Part shown: one piece after another, positions 33,080-46,060 of the stretch
Position numbering within the stretch: the stretch's first letter is position 1
Layout: every line of letters begins with the position of its first letter
Source of the DNA: Sarcophilus harrisii
Taxonomy: Eukaryota; Chordata; Mammalia; Dasyuromorphia; Dasyuridae
Direction: 5' to 3'
Assembly (NCBI RefSeq): GCF_902635505.1
Contig: NC_045428.1
Span: 435,341,106 to 435,405,105, forward strand
Length of the DNA stretch: 64,000 nt
Position numbers and translations under genes: made by a program
Notes under the pieces: model-generated
Told to the model about the DNA's origin: nothing
Seen by the model: only the letters and a program-made list of their open reading frames with translations
The model's database searches: none

Positions 33080-33590
33080 TATTCCATGATAAACATACAT
33101 TTGCTTCAAAATTAACAAGGGATAACTATTTCTAGTTAACTTATTTCATGGAAAGAGCCTATTTTAGTGTTATGCAATAGAAAAGCTTAATTTGAATATT
33201 AGTTCAGGATAATTGCATGAATACCACTTAGGTACCACTAGGCAAAAGTAGACTTCTTGGGCTTCTAGGAGGTCATTTGGTTCAGGGCCACACCAGAAAT
33301 ATTGATTACCTACAAAAAAGGCCCAAATGATCATCTCAAGAAATCTGACACTAATATAAGTCTGAGTCCATTCTGAAGAATTTCTTGAGATTTTCCTAGA
33401 GAAAAGACTTCTTCTTCCTACAATCCCCCTAAGTCTCAAAAACATATCTGAATCACTGTAGAATAACCCTCTTGAACTCATTTGGTAACTCAATAAACTC
33501 CTACCCAAGACTTCCTTTCCCATCCCAGTGATCCTGAGCTGCTGGCAGTCATACACACTCAGCTCTCTATTCCCCACTGTCTACTCCTTT
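33080..33590. other. Unresolved, with a 135-codon minus-strand open frame
   Basis: The frame 33170-33577 (minus) is the longest non-repetitive open frame outside the LINEs. Its product has no signal peptide, repeats or motif that I recognise, and its start has no supporting context. Chance, or an unrecognised old LINE, is more likely than a gene. Confidence 0.35.
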
Positions 33591-33594
33591 ATTC

Positions 33595-34560
33595 CCCACA
33601 ACTCCCCAAGTCTCACTCTAAAGTCATCCACTCCTCTCCCTGTGTTCTCTGGAATAAGTGATTCATAGAAAACAGGCTTTCATCTCAAATCTTCCTCTTT
33701 ACCATTTATTTCATCTTCTGGCTCTCACCGAGACCTGACTTTCTCTTGAGGACACACAATCTCCTTGGCCATTTGTATTTTCACTCATTCTCTCGTGCTA
33801 ATTTGTCAACATGGGGGAGTTGGAATATTCCTTGCTCCCTATTCCACTTCAAAGTTCTCCTTCTACCTCCATCATTTAGTAACATCTCCTTCTTTGAAGT
33901 TCATTCATTGTACATCTACTACCCAATCAGAATTAGGAGAGCTGTAGTGTACTGACCTTTGGGATATTTCCCTTCTTTCCTAAATAAGTTTATTAGCTGG
34001 CCAGGTAATAAACCTTCCAATTTCTCAACTTGATCGTTTCCTATGACCTACTTCTCTTCCACTGCTTCTGAGATACACACAGAGATGACCATAATCTTGG
34101 TCTTTCCATCACCCACCTACTGGTTGCTATCTTCATGTTCACAATCAGATCACCATCTATTGTCATTGTATCTTGACCCTGAAACCCTGACTCTGTTCTT
34201 CATCTTCACCCTGAATTCCAGTTTCTTCATACTGTTTTAGACCATTATCCTTATTTTGCCTCAGTCCTGAATTCCTTCCACCAGCTGCTGCTTTCTTTCC
34301 TCCTCATCTGCTGCCAAATAAAACTAGAGAAAATCATGAAACCATGCTCATTGGATCCACTAAAATGTATGTTACCATAATTCAACAGGTCCTAATTACA
34401 GTAAAACAATCCTTTTTACCTCTTTATTTGTTTCGCTATCCCACTGCCCAAATCAGTTTTTCTAAACTTTTTTATCCCTCCTCAAATCTCCTAATATTCA
34501 ATTTCCTTTCCTTCTCTCAGCTAATAACTTTAACTCATAATTTTATATAAGATGTTCAAC
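33595..34560 (+). repeat. L2 ORF2 endonuclease-region remnant
   Basis: In sense, frame fragments read HFKVLLLPPSFSNISFFEVH and RRAVVY, similar to the L2 endonuclease segment with its 'LxPPSFSSFSFEVHSI' block. Phrases like 'gagatacacacagagatgac', 'acaatcagatcaccatctat' and 'tgccaaataaaactagagaa' continue it. It is far decayed and has several frame breaks. Confidence 0.6.
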
Positions 34561-34865
34561 CCTATCTAAAACATTGCTAAATGTAGCATCTCTGTATTCA
34601 GTGCTTATGTGTGTTTATGTAGCATCCTCTCTGGGGGCTCTAGAACTGTCATTTACAAGGCCCTTCCAGTGTGTTTTTCAATGATTATCAGGCAGATTTA
34701 ATTAGCTTTTAGAAGAGAGATTAACTGAGCATGTAATGAAAGGAGAATTGTTACAAAAACATTTCCCCAAACTCTCTTTGTACATAAAACATCCCTAGAC
34801 AGAGTGGGCTCAAACTTAAAACATCAAATATGGCCAAAGGGTATAACTAGCCCAAGAGGTAAGCA
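34561..34865. other. Unresolved sequence
   Basis: Nothing recognised. Confidence 0.4.
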
Positions 34866-34869
34866 TCTT

Positions 34870-35110
34870 GTGATTGCTCAAAACATAGAATAATGGACCT
34901 GGAATCAGGACTTGACTTCAAACCTGGTTGAGACTAGTAAGCAAGTCATTTAGCTTCTATTTTTCTCAGGTTCCTCAACTGTAAAAATAAGGCTAATAAT
35001 AGCACCCAACCTCTCTCCTACCAAATTATTGTGAGCTTTAAATGAGATTATTTGTAAAAAAGCATTTAGCACAGTGCCTGATACATAGCAGACACTTATT
35101 CCCTTCCTTT
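34870..35110 (+). repeat. MIR-type SINE, nearly full
   Basis: 'aatggacctggaatcaggac', 'aagtcatttagcttctattt', 'ggttcctcaactgtaaaaat', 'attattgtgagctttaaatg' and 'agcacagtgcctgatacata'. Confidence 0.85.
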
Positions 35111-35286
35111 TCCCCTTTCTTTTCCCCTGTCATCCAACAGCTTATAAACTTCTGAAGTACATAGTATCATCTCTTTGTCACTTGTGACCATGGGAAACAG
35201 AGAAGGGAAATAATAAAAAAAAAATTCCCTCTTGAGAATTTTTCTCTCCTAGATTTGAATATCATTTAACTGATTGGTTCTACATT

Positions 35287-35288
<2 letters not shown>

Positions 35289-35359
<71 letters not shown>
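35289..35359. repeat. (CT)20(AT)15 microsatellite
   Basis: Two adjoining clean dinucleotide runs. Confidence 0.95.
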
Positions 35360-35360
<1 letters not shown>

Positions 35361-35791
35361 TGTCCCTCCCCCTGCCAAGATGTGATTGATTTTCTTTAAT
35401 CACAAGATATTTCCTCTGTAGTTTCATCTATTTTAATCCAATGACCCAAAGCACTTATGAACCTTTCAAATTGATTAAGAATTTGTGTACATCTATTTTA
35501 TTTTTGAAAATTTTAATCAAAATGTCTGGGCCTTCTGAGATTACATTAATTAGGATGGGAAAACTTCAAACCTTAAAAAATATGTAATTTTTAAAAACAG
35601 ACTTGTGATTTCATTAGCATTTCTAGGGAAGATACCCCAGAGATGAACTTCCTTTACCAAGAAAGATTGAAAGGTCTAAAACAATAAAATGTTAAAGGAT
35701 TTGCCCAGTCAGAAAGACAGTCAGTATTAGGGATGGCACTTGATCCCACATACTTCTGATTCTGAGGCCAGCTCTCTATTTTACCACACTG

Positions 35792-35833
<42 letters not shown>

Positions 35834-36055
35834 CAGTCAGTTTGTGCATCCTTTTAGTCCCCAATAGAATATGTATATGAGTATTGATTGGCACCTTATC
35901 CAGAGAAAGACTGACAAATCATCTTTTTCCAAAGTCTAGGATCCCAATTGGTTTCCAATGACTGGTACTGCTCCCAAAATGATTGGCTACCTGGGATTCA
36001 GAAAAACAGCCTATATAGGAGACATCCATCTATAATACAAGTGAAAGCAACTAAT
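35360..36055. other. Unresolved, with MIR scrap and (TG)n
   Basis: 35,690-35,790 resembles the distal part of a minus-strand MIR. (TG)19 lies at 35,793-35,831. The rest is not recognised. Confidence 0.5.
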
Positions 36056-36450
36056 TACTCCTAGGTCTTTATAACCTGGACCTTTTCAACCTTTCTCATC
36101 TTTTTATACTTTACTCTCTTCTATAAACTCTACAAGGCAGGTATACTAGTTTCCTTGTACAAGATACTCTAGCTCTCAGCTTTGTGCCCTTTTTGCTGAT
36201 GATCCCCCATACCTACTATGCTCTCCCTCCTCATTTCCAATTTCTGGTTTCCTTGAAGTCTCATTTTTAAAAATCCTAAGTACTATAAGAAGCCTTTGTT
36301 ATTCTTAATGTTAGTGTTTTCCCTCTGAGATTATCTCTAATTTATCATGAACATCTTATTTTCACCTCGTGGTTTGCATGTTGTCTCCCCTCTCAGAATT
36401 TAAGCTTTTTGAGGGCAGACTATTATTGGGGTTTTTTTGTATTTCTTCTT
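36056..36450 (+). repeat. L2 3' region
   Basis: 'ctatgctctccctcctcatt', 'ttccttgaagtctcattttt', 'ctataagaagcctttgttat', 'atgttgtctcccctctcaga' and 'taagctttttgagggcagac' are colinear with the L2 end in sense. Confidence 0.8.
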
Positions 36451-37185
36451 CAGAGAACACACTAGTGTCCTCCATTTGGGCAGGGAGTGATTAGATTTGG
36501 AGGGAGCAATAAGGGATATAACAAAAACCTATACATCTCTTTCCCCTACAGAAGCTGGTAATGGCTACTTTGGGGCAATTAGCATGTGGAAGTTACATGA
36601 GATTACCTACATAATCTAAGAAAAAAAATAGACTTGCTCTGCCCAAGAAAGATCAACAGTAAAAGAATTGATAAATTTCCTATAGAAAATACATAGCAAA
36701 AGCATATGTATGAACCCTCTGAGTCCAAGACAGTAGCTTGTGGATAATATTTCTAAACCCCAACTTCCTGGAAGGGAGTATTTTAATCTCCCAATTAGTG
36801 TGATCTCAGAACGCATTCTTCTATCTAGAAAAGATAAAACTTCCTAAGCTAGTTCCCATGCTTGAGAGTTTAGTGAGCTAGCCCTCTATAGAGAAGGCTT
36901 CCTGAACAGCATGTCCTCTAGAAAGGGAAGGGGACTACTCATGTCATACCAAGACCAGACTGGGAGTAAAGAGAACCTTGGGTGGCATAATCCCTCCTCT
37001 CTCCTCTTCCATTACAGTGAATGATTCCGATAGTGAAAGACTAATAAAAAGGGAGCTTGCCCCCAAACATAATTGCTTTCCAAGGGAATTTAATCACTAA
37101 TAAATTATAGCTATGAAAAAAGTATAATATTTAATCTAGGAGTAAACTATTTTTCTACCTAAGGTGAACTCTGTGCATAGATATA
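36451..37185. other. Unresolved sequence
   Basis: Nothing recognised. Confidence 0.4.
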
Positions 37186-37290
37186 TATGCATGGTAGCCC
37201 GGTACAAAATGAGATAATATTTCTAAAGTGTTTCGCAAACCTTAAAGCATTATGCAAATCCTACTGCCATTAGTGATCAATTGAACTCAA
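37186..37290 (+). repeat. MIR fragment
   Basis: 'caaaatgagataatatttct', 'aaagtgtttcgcaaacctta' and 'aagcattatgcaaatcctac'. Confidence 0.6.
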
Positions 37291-37905
37291 TTTGTAATTT
37301 CAGAGAGGTATGTTTAGAATACTTTGGTTTTCTTCAATTTGTCATTGAGTTCAGAGCCCAAAAGGACTTCTGAAACAAAGTTCTATTCCCTTCCTTTAAA
37401 AGAAGTTTTGTGTTAATAAATTTATAGAGAAACTTATTGATTGATTCCTGACTGTGGAGGATTTTGTAAAATAATAAAATATGAATTAATGGCATATTAA
37501 GTAAAGTATTGCATTTTCATCTCAACTTTCTCTGAGTGTCCGGCAGCTAAAGGAAATGATTTTCCAGCTTTATACAAGTGTGTATTAGGTAGATCATTAA
37601 TCAGTTATTGAACTATGCCTACTGCTAGCTAGAATATTGCACTCACCATATTGTCTAACTGATGATTCCTAAAGCATTTTAAAATGGGTTCTTTGCTTAT
37701 AATTCATTACAAAAAACAAAATTCCCATAGACCCTCAGTGGATCCTAATTTAACATATTTAATGGTGCATAGACTTGAATGAATAAAAAAAGTGAAGAAT
37801 GAATACAAATTTAATTCCCCTTTAATGTATATATTGACAAGGTAAAGTAGTTTTTAAATTATAATATAGTCATAAGATTCTTCCATTGTGCTGAGTATCA
37901 TATAG
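37291..37905. other. Unresolved sequence
   Basis: Nothing recognised. Confidence 0.4.
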
Positions 37906-38190
37906 TCAACTTTAGCAAATTCAATTCTACAAACATTTATTAAAGACATACTGTGCTCTGAACAATATGTCAAGTGCTGGATAAGATTAAAAGCACAATC
38001 CATGCCATTATAAGGTTGAAATCTAGGAGGGGGACAAAACTCATATCTGGTGATGTACAACCAGTGCATCAGAAAAACAAAACAGTGTATTATATGGAGT
38101 TTGAGGGGGAAGGATAGTAGGTATGGAAATCATTGGAAATCTTTATGATTGGAGGTGACATTTGAAGATTGATGGTGTTTTGCATGATGA
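37906..38190 (-). repeat. L2 fragment
   Basis: 'acatttattaaagacatact', 'caagtgctggataagattaa' and 'cattataaggttgaaatcta' follow the complement of the L2 end. Confidence 0.65.
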
Positions 38191-38920
38191 CCAAAATATT
38201 TACTGACTCATTCAATCACACTTCTATAAATGCCATCATTTTAAAAAAAATCTCAATGTTCAAAATGGAATCATTCAACTGCATGATCCAAATAAATCTC
38301 ATGATCGATATATACTAATGGAAATTAATCTGTCCAGAACAAATCAAAATGGAGAAAATCCAAGCAAAATGTAAAGAAACACCATGGTTTTTTTCTTTTG
38401 AAATATGATTTTTTAAAATGCATTTAAATGCAATGCAATAAAATGTTGGCAACAAAATTTCAGTGGCATTTGTCATTTTCAAAAGATTCATAGGCTGCCA
38501 TTGTTGAAATATTTTTTTAAAAATGTATACTCCAAGTTTGCAGCTTGATAATATAAAACTTCTTTATTCTTATCCAATCCTCTACTCCTTTTGGTAAACA
38601 TGTATTTTTCAATTGTATTACTAATATGTCCAATTCACAGTGATCCTTGGTATGATGAGATTGGAGAAAGAAAGGAAATGAGTTTAAGTGAACTTGGCAT
38701 TGAAAGAAAATGTAGATGCCAAAGAAATGTTTCCTTTTGCCAAGAGAAAAAATAACTATTGCTTTTTGTGTAGAACTCATAGACTTCTAAAAATCCATCT
38801 GAACAAAGGCATTGCAATTGTAGATAGATATCCAGGAAACAAATATAACTTATAGTTTACTGCCCTGACACTGGCTGGAATGGTGTGTTCCCACTACAGA
38901 ACAAGAACTATGCCTACTCC
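38191..38920. other. Unresolved sequence
   Basis: Nothing recognised. Confidence 0.4.
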
Positions 38921-39110
38921 AAAAGGGCAGTATGCTATAATGGAATGAGTGTTGGCTCTGGAATTAGGATAACCTGAGTTAAAATATTGGCTCACCACAT
39001 AGATGTGTGATCATGAGCAAAACTAATCTCTCTGAACCCTGACTTTTTCAATTTGTAAGACTGTTGTGATTTGATAAAATTAAACAATTATGTAAATATA
39101 ATCAATTATC
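38921..39110 (+). repeat. MIR-type SINE, old
   Basis: 'gagtgttggctctggaatta' followed by the B-box-like 'gagttaaaatattggctc', then 'gatcatgagcaaaactaatc'. Confidence 0.55.
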
Positions 39111-39755
39111 CTTATTTTAGATGTAGGCAGTTTCATACTTTCCAAGAAAGTCCACTGAATGATGCCTTCTGTCAATGATGTGCCAATAAATATTTAACAA
39201 CTGGCTCTCTGAAAATACAGGACATAGTTTTTAGATTTATTCTGTATTATTATTATCTCCATCACCTTCTTAAGTCTAGACCATCAACAAAACAATAAAT
39301 CAAACCTTGGCTTATAGCTGTTTGTTATATTTATATGACAATTTCTGCCATGTAAGAACTCATACTGAAAATTTAATATTAAGTTCTTACAAGCACATCC
39401 CTTCCTTTTATTCAGTATTCACAAGTATTCTAATCCAACAGAGACCTATGGGTGTGATTTTAAATTGTTGCTACTATACCCACAGAAGATAGCAAAATAA
39501 GGAATGTCATCTGGTTTGAATAACTGTTTCTTCCTATTTTAATATTCAATTGGGTCTCATCATTTCTCCCTTCCTTCATCCAAATCTCCCCTATGATGCA
39601 GGTCACAGTCCATTTATTCCTGTGTGACCTTTATTAATGATCTCCCAGTGTTTCACCAGAAAGATTCAGCCTATATACAAAGAGCCTTCTTCAATTTCTC
39701 TTGATATCTCAAGCATACCAATCAAGCTGTTCACTGATACCCCTCATTCTCACTA
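39111..39755. other. Unresolved sequence
   Basis: Possible old LINE remnant at 39,540-39,755, not secure. Confidence 0.35.
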
Positions 39756-39759
39756 AATG

Positions 39760-40765
39760 CTATTTTTGTTCAGTCATTTTCAATCATATCTGATTCTTCG
39801 TGACTATATTTGGGATTTTCTTGGCAAAGATGTTGGAGTGTTTTATCATTTCCTTCTCCAGCTCATTTTATAGATGAGAAGACTGAGATGTTTAATCCTG
39901 TTTAGGATTAAATGATTTGCCCAACATATAGTATAACTGGGACACTGATGCATTGTTGGTGGAATTGTGAATTCTGGAGGACAATTTGGAACTATGTCCA
40001 AAGGGCTATAAAATTGTGTATAACTTTTGATCCATCAGTGTCACTACTGGATCTGTATCCTAAAGAAATCATAAAAGAATTTAAAAGACCCACATGCACA
40101 AAAATATTTGTAGAAACTCTTTTTGTGGTAGCAAAGAAGTGGAAAATTAGTAGATGCCCATCAGCTGAGAAATAACTAAAGAAGTTACAGTATATGAAAG
40201 TACTGGAATATTATTGTTCTATAAAAAATGATGAACAGACTGATTTTAGAAAAGCCTAAAACGATTTACATGAATTGATGTTAGGTGAAGCAGGAAAAAC
40301 CAGGAAAAGATTGTACACATCAACAACAAGACTGTGTGATGACCAACTATGATAGATTTGGTTTTTCTCAGCGTTCAGTGATCCAAGGCAATTTCAGTAA
40401 ACTTTGGATGGAAAATGTTATCTGAATGCAGAGAGAGAACTATGGAGCCTGAATATGTATCAACGCATACTATTTTCACCTTTTTTCTTTCTTCTGTTTT
40501 TTTTTCTCATGGTTTCCCCTTTTGTTCTGACTTTTCTCTCTCAACATGATTCAAAGGGAAATATGTAAAAAATGAATGTATATGTATAACTGAAAAGAAA
40601 ATGTTGTTTTACATGTAACTGGGGAAAATTTTTTTTAAATGAAAAAAAATTTTTAAAGAATGATTTACCCAAGATCCCAAAGCTAGTAAGTGTCTGAGAC
40701 CAGATTTGAACTTGTGTCTTCCTAACTCCAGGTGTTAGCTGTATTTGTTGCTCCACCTAGCCACA
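39760..40765 (-). repeat. CORE-SINE (MAR1/MON type) split by an L1
   Basis: The left part (39,760-39,924) reads 'cagtcattttcaatcatatc', 'gggattttcttggcaaagat' and 'tagatgagaagactgagatg'. The right part (40,651-40,765) reads 'cccaagatcccaaagctagt', 'gaccagatttgaacttgtgt' and ends 'gctccacctagcca'. The two parts join when the L1 is left out. Confidence 0.85.
39925..40650 (+). mobile_element. L1 3' end with ORF2 Cys-region codons
   Basis: Its open frame (from about 39,912) includes [19 protein letters not shown], then KLCITFDPSVSLLDLYPKEI and FVVAKKWKISRCP, the C-terminal Cys-rich part of L1 ORF2. The 3' UTR and an A-rich end follow. The flanks 'aaatgatttgcccaa' and 'gaatgatttacccaa' are the target duplication within the SINE. 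Confidence 0.9.
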
Positions 40766-41585
40766 CTCTCATCAACTGATCACCTTTATTCTTTTACAAA
40801 CATTTACCTGATGCCATCCTTTACTCAGTTCCTCTTTGAGGTTCTTTACTTGTCATATGGTATCCTGCTTATACTTATCATTACAGTATGATGGGATGGG
40901 ATACTCATTAATTTTCATGATTCATGGTGCCCCATGACTCATAGTCACACATTAATAGTAAAATAGTAACAAAAAGTGGGCCTTTATTTGAGGGAAAATA
41001 TCAGAGATCATTTAAAGAACTCTGCAGTTTCTTGAAGGCAATCTGAGGGCACAATTCTGGTGTCACAGGACCTGGGTTCAAATCCAAACTTTGGAACTTG
41101 CTATTTGTTTGATCTTGGGCAAGGCATTTCATCTATAAAATAAGAAATTTGGGGTAAATGGTTCTGTAACTATAGTACTCCAATCTAGCCCATTCCTCTC
41201 CTACTATTTAATTATAGGTCCAAATTCTCTATTTGTATTGTTAAAGATATAAATAGATTTGATAGGTAGACAATAAAATAAAAAGAATAGGTATGGGTTT
41301 ATTTTAAAGGTGTATAGATTGTCTATGCAATTGCATGTCCTCCATAAAGATCTCCTTTAATGCTTCATAATGGTGGTAAGGTATCTAAGGATGTTTAATG
41401 AATATAGGTCAGTGGAGCGTACAGTGTGGTAAGTTATGCTATAATAAGAAGGCTTTGAGCATGCTTATGGCTACAGATTGGGTCTCTCTTCTAACAACTA
41501 GCCTAGTTGATTATGGACAGACTAGTAGCTTGGTGGTGAATTCTTTAGTCATCAAAGTCCATGAAACAAAACTATTTCTTGGAAG
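40766..41585. other. Mostly unresolved, with a SINE scrap
   Basis: 41,045-41,165 is a plus-strand CORE-SINE/MIR fragment ('gtgtcacaggacctgggttc', 'gatcttgggcaaggcatttc'). The rest is not recognised. Confidence 0.5.
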
Positions 41586-41587
41586 AA

Positions 41588-41943
<356 letters not shown>

Positions 41944-42245
41944 AAAGATCAGTTTTCAATCCTGTGATTTCCAATTTTAGTAAAATAGACATTATCAAAA
42001 CACTGAGGAGCTGGTTTTTGAGTTAACATTTCTTTCATTTTCTTTTGGTCTGCTTTTATTGACTCCTTCAAAGTTAGAGGAACATTTCACCTAACATGAA
42101 TATTTTAAGAATGACTTTCCAGTAGAGATTAGATGAGGGGAATGCTAAAATGATAGACAACATCTTTACCTAGCAACAGGTATGTAAGGGAAGAATGAAA
42201 AGATTCACTTGTTTTGCCTAGAAGGTATCAAACATTAAAGTGATC

Positions 42246-42377
42246 AACTGATTTTTTCCATTTTTAATCCATTAATCCAAATTAACTGATTTTTTCCCAT
42301 TTTTATTCCATTAATCCAAATTTCTGATGTGTAGGCATAGATTTAATTTCCTGGATTAATGGATTAAAAATGGAAAA
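42246..42377. repeat. Tandem and inverted (foldback) repeat
   Basis: Units 42,246-42,283 and 42,284-42,322 are tandem copies (about 38 bp, two or three differences). 42,353-42,377 is the exact complement of 42,254-42,278 (25 bp). See findings. Confidence 0.9.
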
Positions 42378-42509
42378 CTATGATTTGTAAATAGCAATTG
42401 AAATGGCTGAAGGTGAGTGGAGGTGTGAAGAAGAATGTGGTCATTCATGCTGTGTTTGTACAAAGTTCTTAGCTAAGAAAAAAGTAAGTGGGCTCACCTC
42501 ATTCAGAGA

Positions 42510-42685
42510 GTAGATCAGGGGTTCTTTGAGTCATGGTCCCCTTTGACAATGTGATTAAGTCTTCGAACCCCTTTTCAAAATCATATTTTAAATGTCATAT
42601 TACAAAGGAAATCAATTATTCTAAAAGATAATTATCAAATATTTTAAGAAACAAACTAATGGATCCCTTGTTAAGGATTCCTGCC
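42510..42685 (+). mobile_element. hAT-like non-autonomous DNA transposon
   Basis: It starts 'caggggttctttgagtcatg', with 'gaaccccttttcaaaatcat' and 'attacaaaggaaatcaatta', and ends 'gttaaggattcctg'. The ends are imperfect inverted repeats. No 8-bp duplication is visible. Confidence 0.65.
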
Positions 42686-42689
42686 ATAG

Positions 42690-44027
42690 AATGAGAACTA
42701 CAAATTAGTGACATTTTCAAAGAATTATTTTCTTTTTTAAGACTCTGTATCTCCTTTTTCTAGTTGATTAACTTTTTTTTCATAATCTTTTTCTCTTGGA
42801 TAGTTCTTTTTTTTTTTTTTTAGTTTTTTTCTCAATCTTTCTCATTTGATTTTTGAAAAATTAGTGACATCTTCAAGAAAAGAATGAAAACCAGATATCA
42901 AATGTGATTTGTTAATTGGAAAAAGAAAATCACAAAGTAAGCATTGTGTATGATTGGTAATTAGATAATTAGATAAGAGTAAGGAACAAGTTAAAAGATG
43001 ACAGATATTCTGAACCAGATCTAACTTGGGCTGGACCAGAGGCTCAGACTCGGAATTAGTACTAAATATGATCCTCATAGACTACCCAACATTTAACAAA
43101 AAGAAATTTGCTTTAAAATAGCATGAAAAAGATATTCAGCAAAAATATGAGATTAATTTAGTTAGGCATACCCCCAAACCTTCAGATTTGCCATCGACCC
43201 CATCAATGAGATATGTCAAGCTTAAAGAGATCCTAGTCCTCTGGCACTGGGCTTTCATTTTTAAGTAAATGAAATTAAGTCATACTGAAGGTTTTTTGCT
43301 TTTTAGGGAAAAACTACTCTTGTCTGTTTAGAGTAGCTGTCCAATGAAATCAGGTCAATATAAAAAAACTAAATTTAGAAAGCATAAAAAATGTGTTTTT
43401 TTTTTTTTGTTTTGTTTTGTTTTAAAGGCATGACTTTTGATATAACTGCAAACTAGTGTCAACATTAGCTTTAAACCCTTTTAATATTTTCCTAAGTGGA
43501 TGTTCCTACCATTTTCTACACCTTAATTTATGACTTTATAAGTTTCTGTGGTTGAAAAAAATTATTCTGGGATGTCTGTATTTCTGATGATGAACACTGA
43601 GATAATTTTCTTGGGCCTAAAGATCTTCTAGAATTTGTGCTCAAGTCAAGTAACCGTTGAGAATCCAAGGGCATTTCATGCATCAGTGTATGATCATAGC
43701 TCCCAAATTGAGAACTAAAAGTTATCTCAGGGGATATCTGAAAACAAATGAAAGCATGTAAAGAATTTCTCAAATCTCAAAGTACTATATAATTATTATA
43801 TAGGACTAGATATTATTATTTCCTTCATTTTACAAATAAGGAAACTAATAATGATTTCTGTGAAGAATTTTTATTGTCATCATCAAAAATTACTCAGGAG
43901 TTTAAAAAAAGCATAAGAGTTACCTTTTAGAAGCTGATAAACTTAAAATCTAAAGGAGAGATCAATGCAACAAATTTTGTTGTATCCTTATGAAGAATTG
44001 GAAAATTCCCTTAAAGAATATTTTTAA
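42690..44027. other. Unresolved sequence
   Basis: T-rich runs at 42,770-42,835 and (TTTTG)n at 43,410-43,425. A short MIR end ('tcattttacaaataaggaaa') lies at about 43,780-43,860. No gene. Confidence 0.4.
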
Positions 44028-44042
44028 AAGGAAGCAATTTTA

Positions 44043-44789
44043 TTTTTAATAATAGCTTTTTATTTTCAAAATGTATACAAAGATAGTTTTCAATATTTAG
44101 CCTTGCAAAACCTTGTGTTTCAAAATTTTCTTCCTCCCTTCCTTCCACATTCTCCTCCCCTAGACAGCAAGTAATCCAATATAGCTTAAACATGTGCAAT
44201 TTTTCTAAACATATTTCCACATTTGTCATGCTGCACAAGAAAAATCAGATCAAAAAGAAAAAAAAAATTATTAAAAAAAAAAAAAGCAAGCAAGCAGCAA
44301 CAAAAAAAGTGAAAATACTATGTTGTGATCCATATTCAGTCTTCATAGTTCTCTTTGGATGTAGATGGCTCCTTCCATCACAAGTCTATTGGAATTACCT
44401 TGAATCACCTTATTGTTGAAAAAAGCCAAGTCCATCACAGTTAATCATCATGTAATCTTGTTGTATACAATGTTTTCTTGGTTCTACTTACTTCACTTAG
44501 CATCAGTTCATATAAGTCTTTCCAAGCCTTTCTGAAATCATCCTGATGATTGTTTTTTATAGAACAATAATATTTATTACATTCCTATACCATAACTTAT
44601 TCAACCATTCCCCAATTGATGGGCATCCACTCAGTTTCTAGTTCCTTGTCACTACAAAAAAGGCTGCCACAAACATTTTTGTCCATGTAGGTCCTTTTCC
44701 CTTTTTTATGATCTCTCTGGGATACAGGCCCAGTAAAGACACTGCTGGATCAAAGGGTATGTGCAGTTTGATAGCCTTTTGGGAATAAT
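44043..44789 (-). mobile_element. L1 3' end with target duplication
   Basis: The complement carries ORF2 C-terminal codons (KLHIPFDPAVSLLGLYPREI, FVAAFFVVTRN) and the full 3' UTR. 'aaggaagca(a/g)tttta' at 44,028-44,042 and 44,790-44,804 is the target duplication (one mismatch). Confidence 0.9.
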
Positions 44790-44849
44790 AAGGAAGCAGT
44801 TTTAAGTGTTTTTGTGGAAATGACACTGCTATTCTCCCAGGCATCTACT

Positions 44850-46060
44850 CATAACTTCAAAGTAGTGTTTGGCCTTTTCCCTCATCTCCACATTCAATCA
44901 GTTACCAAGTCATCAATTTTACCTTTGCAGTTTTTTTTTTAAATCTACCTCTTATTTCTTCCTTATTCCACTATCATTTTAAGTTAGACCCTTACATTTC
45001 TTTTTAAATAGTATTTTATTTTCCAAATACATTCAAAGATAGTTTTCAGCATTCATTTCTGCAAAACCTTGTGTTCCAAATTTTTCTCCCTCTTTCCCCA
45101 CCCCCCTTCCCTAAGATAGCAAGCAATCCAATTTAGGTTAGACATGTACAATTCTTCTAAATATATTTCCATATTCATCATGTTGCACAAGAAAAATCAG
45201 AACAAAAGGGGGGGAAAAACACAAGAAAAAAAAACAAGCAAATAAACAACAACAATAATAAAGGAGAAAATACTATGCTTTGATCTATATTCAGTCTCTC
45301 TGGATGTGAATAGGGTCTTATATTTCACCTGGACTATTGCAACAGCCCATGCTTATCCTAACTGAACAAGACTCTCCACCATCAGCCTGGATCTGTTTCC
45401 ATTCATGGAAATATTCATGTCTTTTGTGAACCAGATTTTTCCCTTCCAATCCACTCCACCATCAAAATTAACTATTCTATGTCCAGTTCTCTTAAGGCTT
45501 TGTTACATCTCCCTTTTCTAGTCCATTCTTTAGTCCAGCTGTCAAAGAAAAATGATTATATGTCACTCTCCTGCTCACAACATATAATTATCTCTCTACA
45601 TCCATGAGATGAAAGACGAACTCTTTAGCTGACATTCAAAGTCCTTCACAGTTAGGATAGAGCCTACCTTTCCAACTTTATTTCACGGCACTACCCTCAC
45701 TGTCTTCCTATTCCTGTTTATGTGGGCTATTAGCTTTTCCCTACTTGTCCTGCTCTCCCCCTCTCCATACATTCACATTCAGGGAATAGACTCCCTGTAC
45801 TTCCACCTCCACTTGTAAAAAATCTTTCTTTCTTCAAGCCATAGCTCAGGTACCCTCACCTCTGATTCCTCCTGGGAATAAATGATTTTTTTCCTACTTG
45901 AATCTTTTATCTCTTCCTATTAAAACTCCCTTAATGTTCTCATCACATCCTAACTTGAATTATAATTATATTCATGTCCTCCTCTGCCCCCTTAGAATAT
46001 AAGGTTTTTGTGGCCAGAATTAAATTATTTTCCTTGTGCCTAGGATTTGTTATTATTATG
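44850..46060 (+). repeat. L2 ORF2/3' region, split by an L1
   Basis: 44,850-45,012 ('catctccacattcaatcagt', 'taccaagtcatcaattttac') and 45,316-46,060 ('tttcacctggactattgcaa', 'cagcccatgcttatcctaac', 'cttcaagccatagctcaggt', 'aatataaggtttttgtggcc') are colinear L2 sense sequence with an L1 tail between them. Confidence 0.75.
45013..45315 (-). mobile_element. L1 3' UTR tail in L2
   Basis: In complement: 'ttttctccctctttccccac', 'agatagcaagcaatccaatt' and 'gttgcacaagaaaaatcaga'. The flanks 'cccttacatttc' and 'gtcttatatttc' look like a diverged target duplication. Confidence 0.8.

Noticed and set aside
42510-42693. 8-bp target duplication of the hAT-like element
   Set aside because: The bases on the two sides (gagtagat and ccatagaa) do not match well enough.
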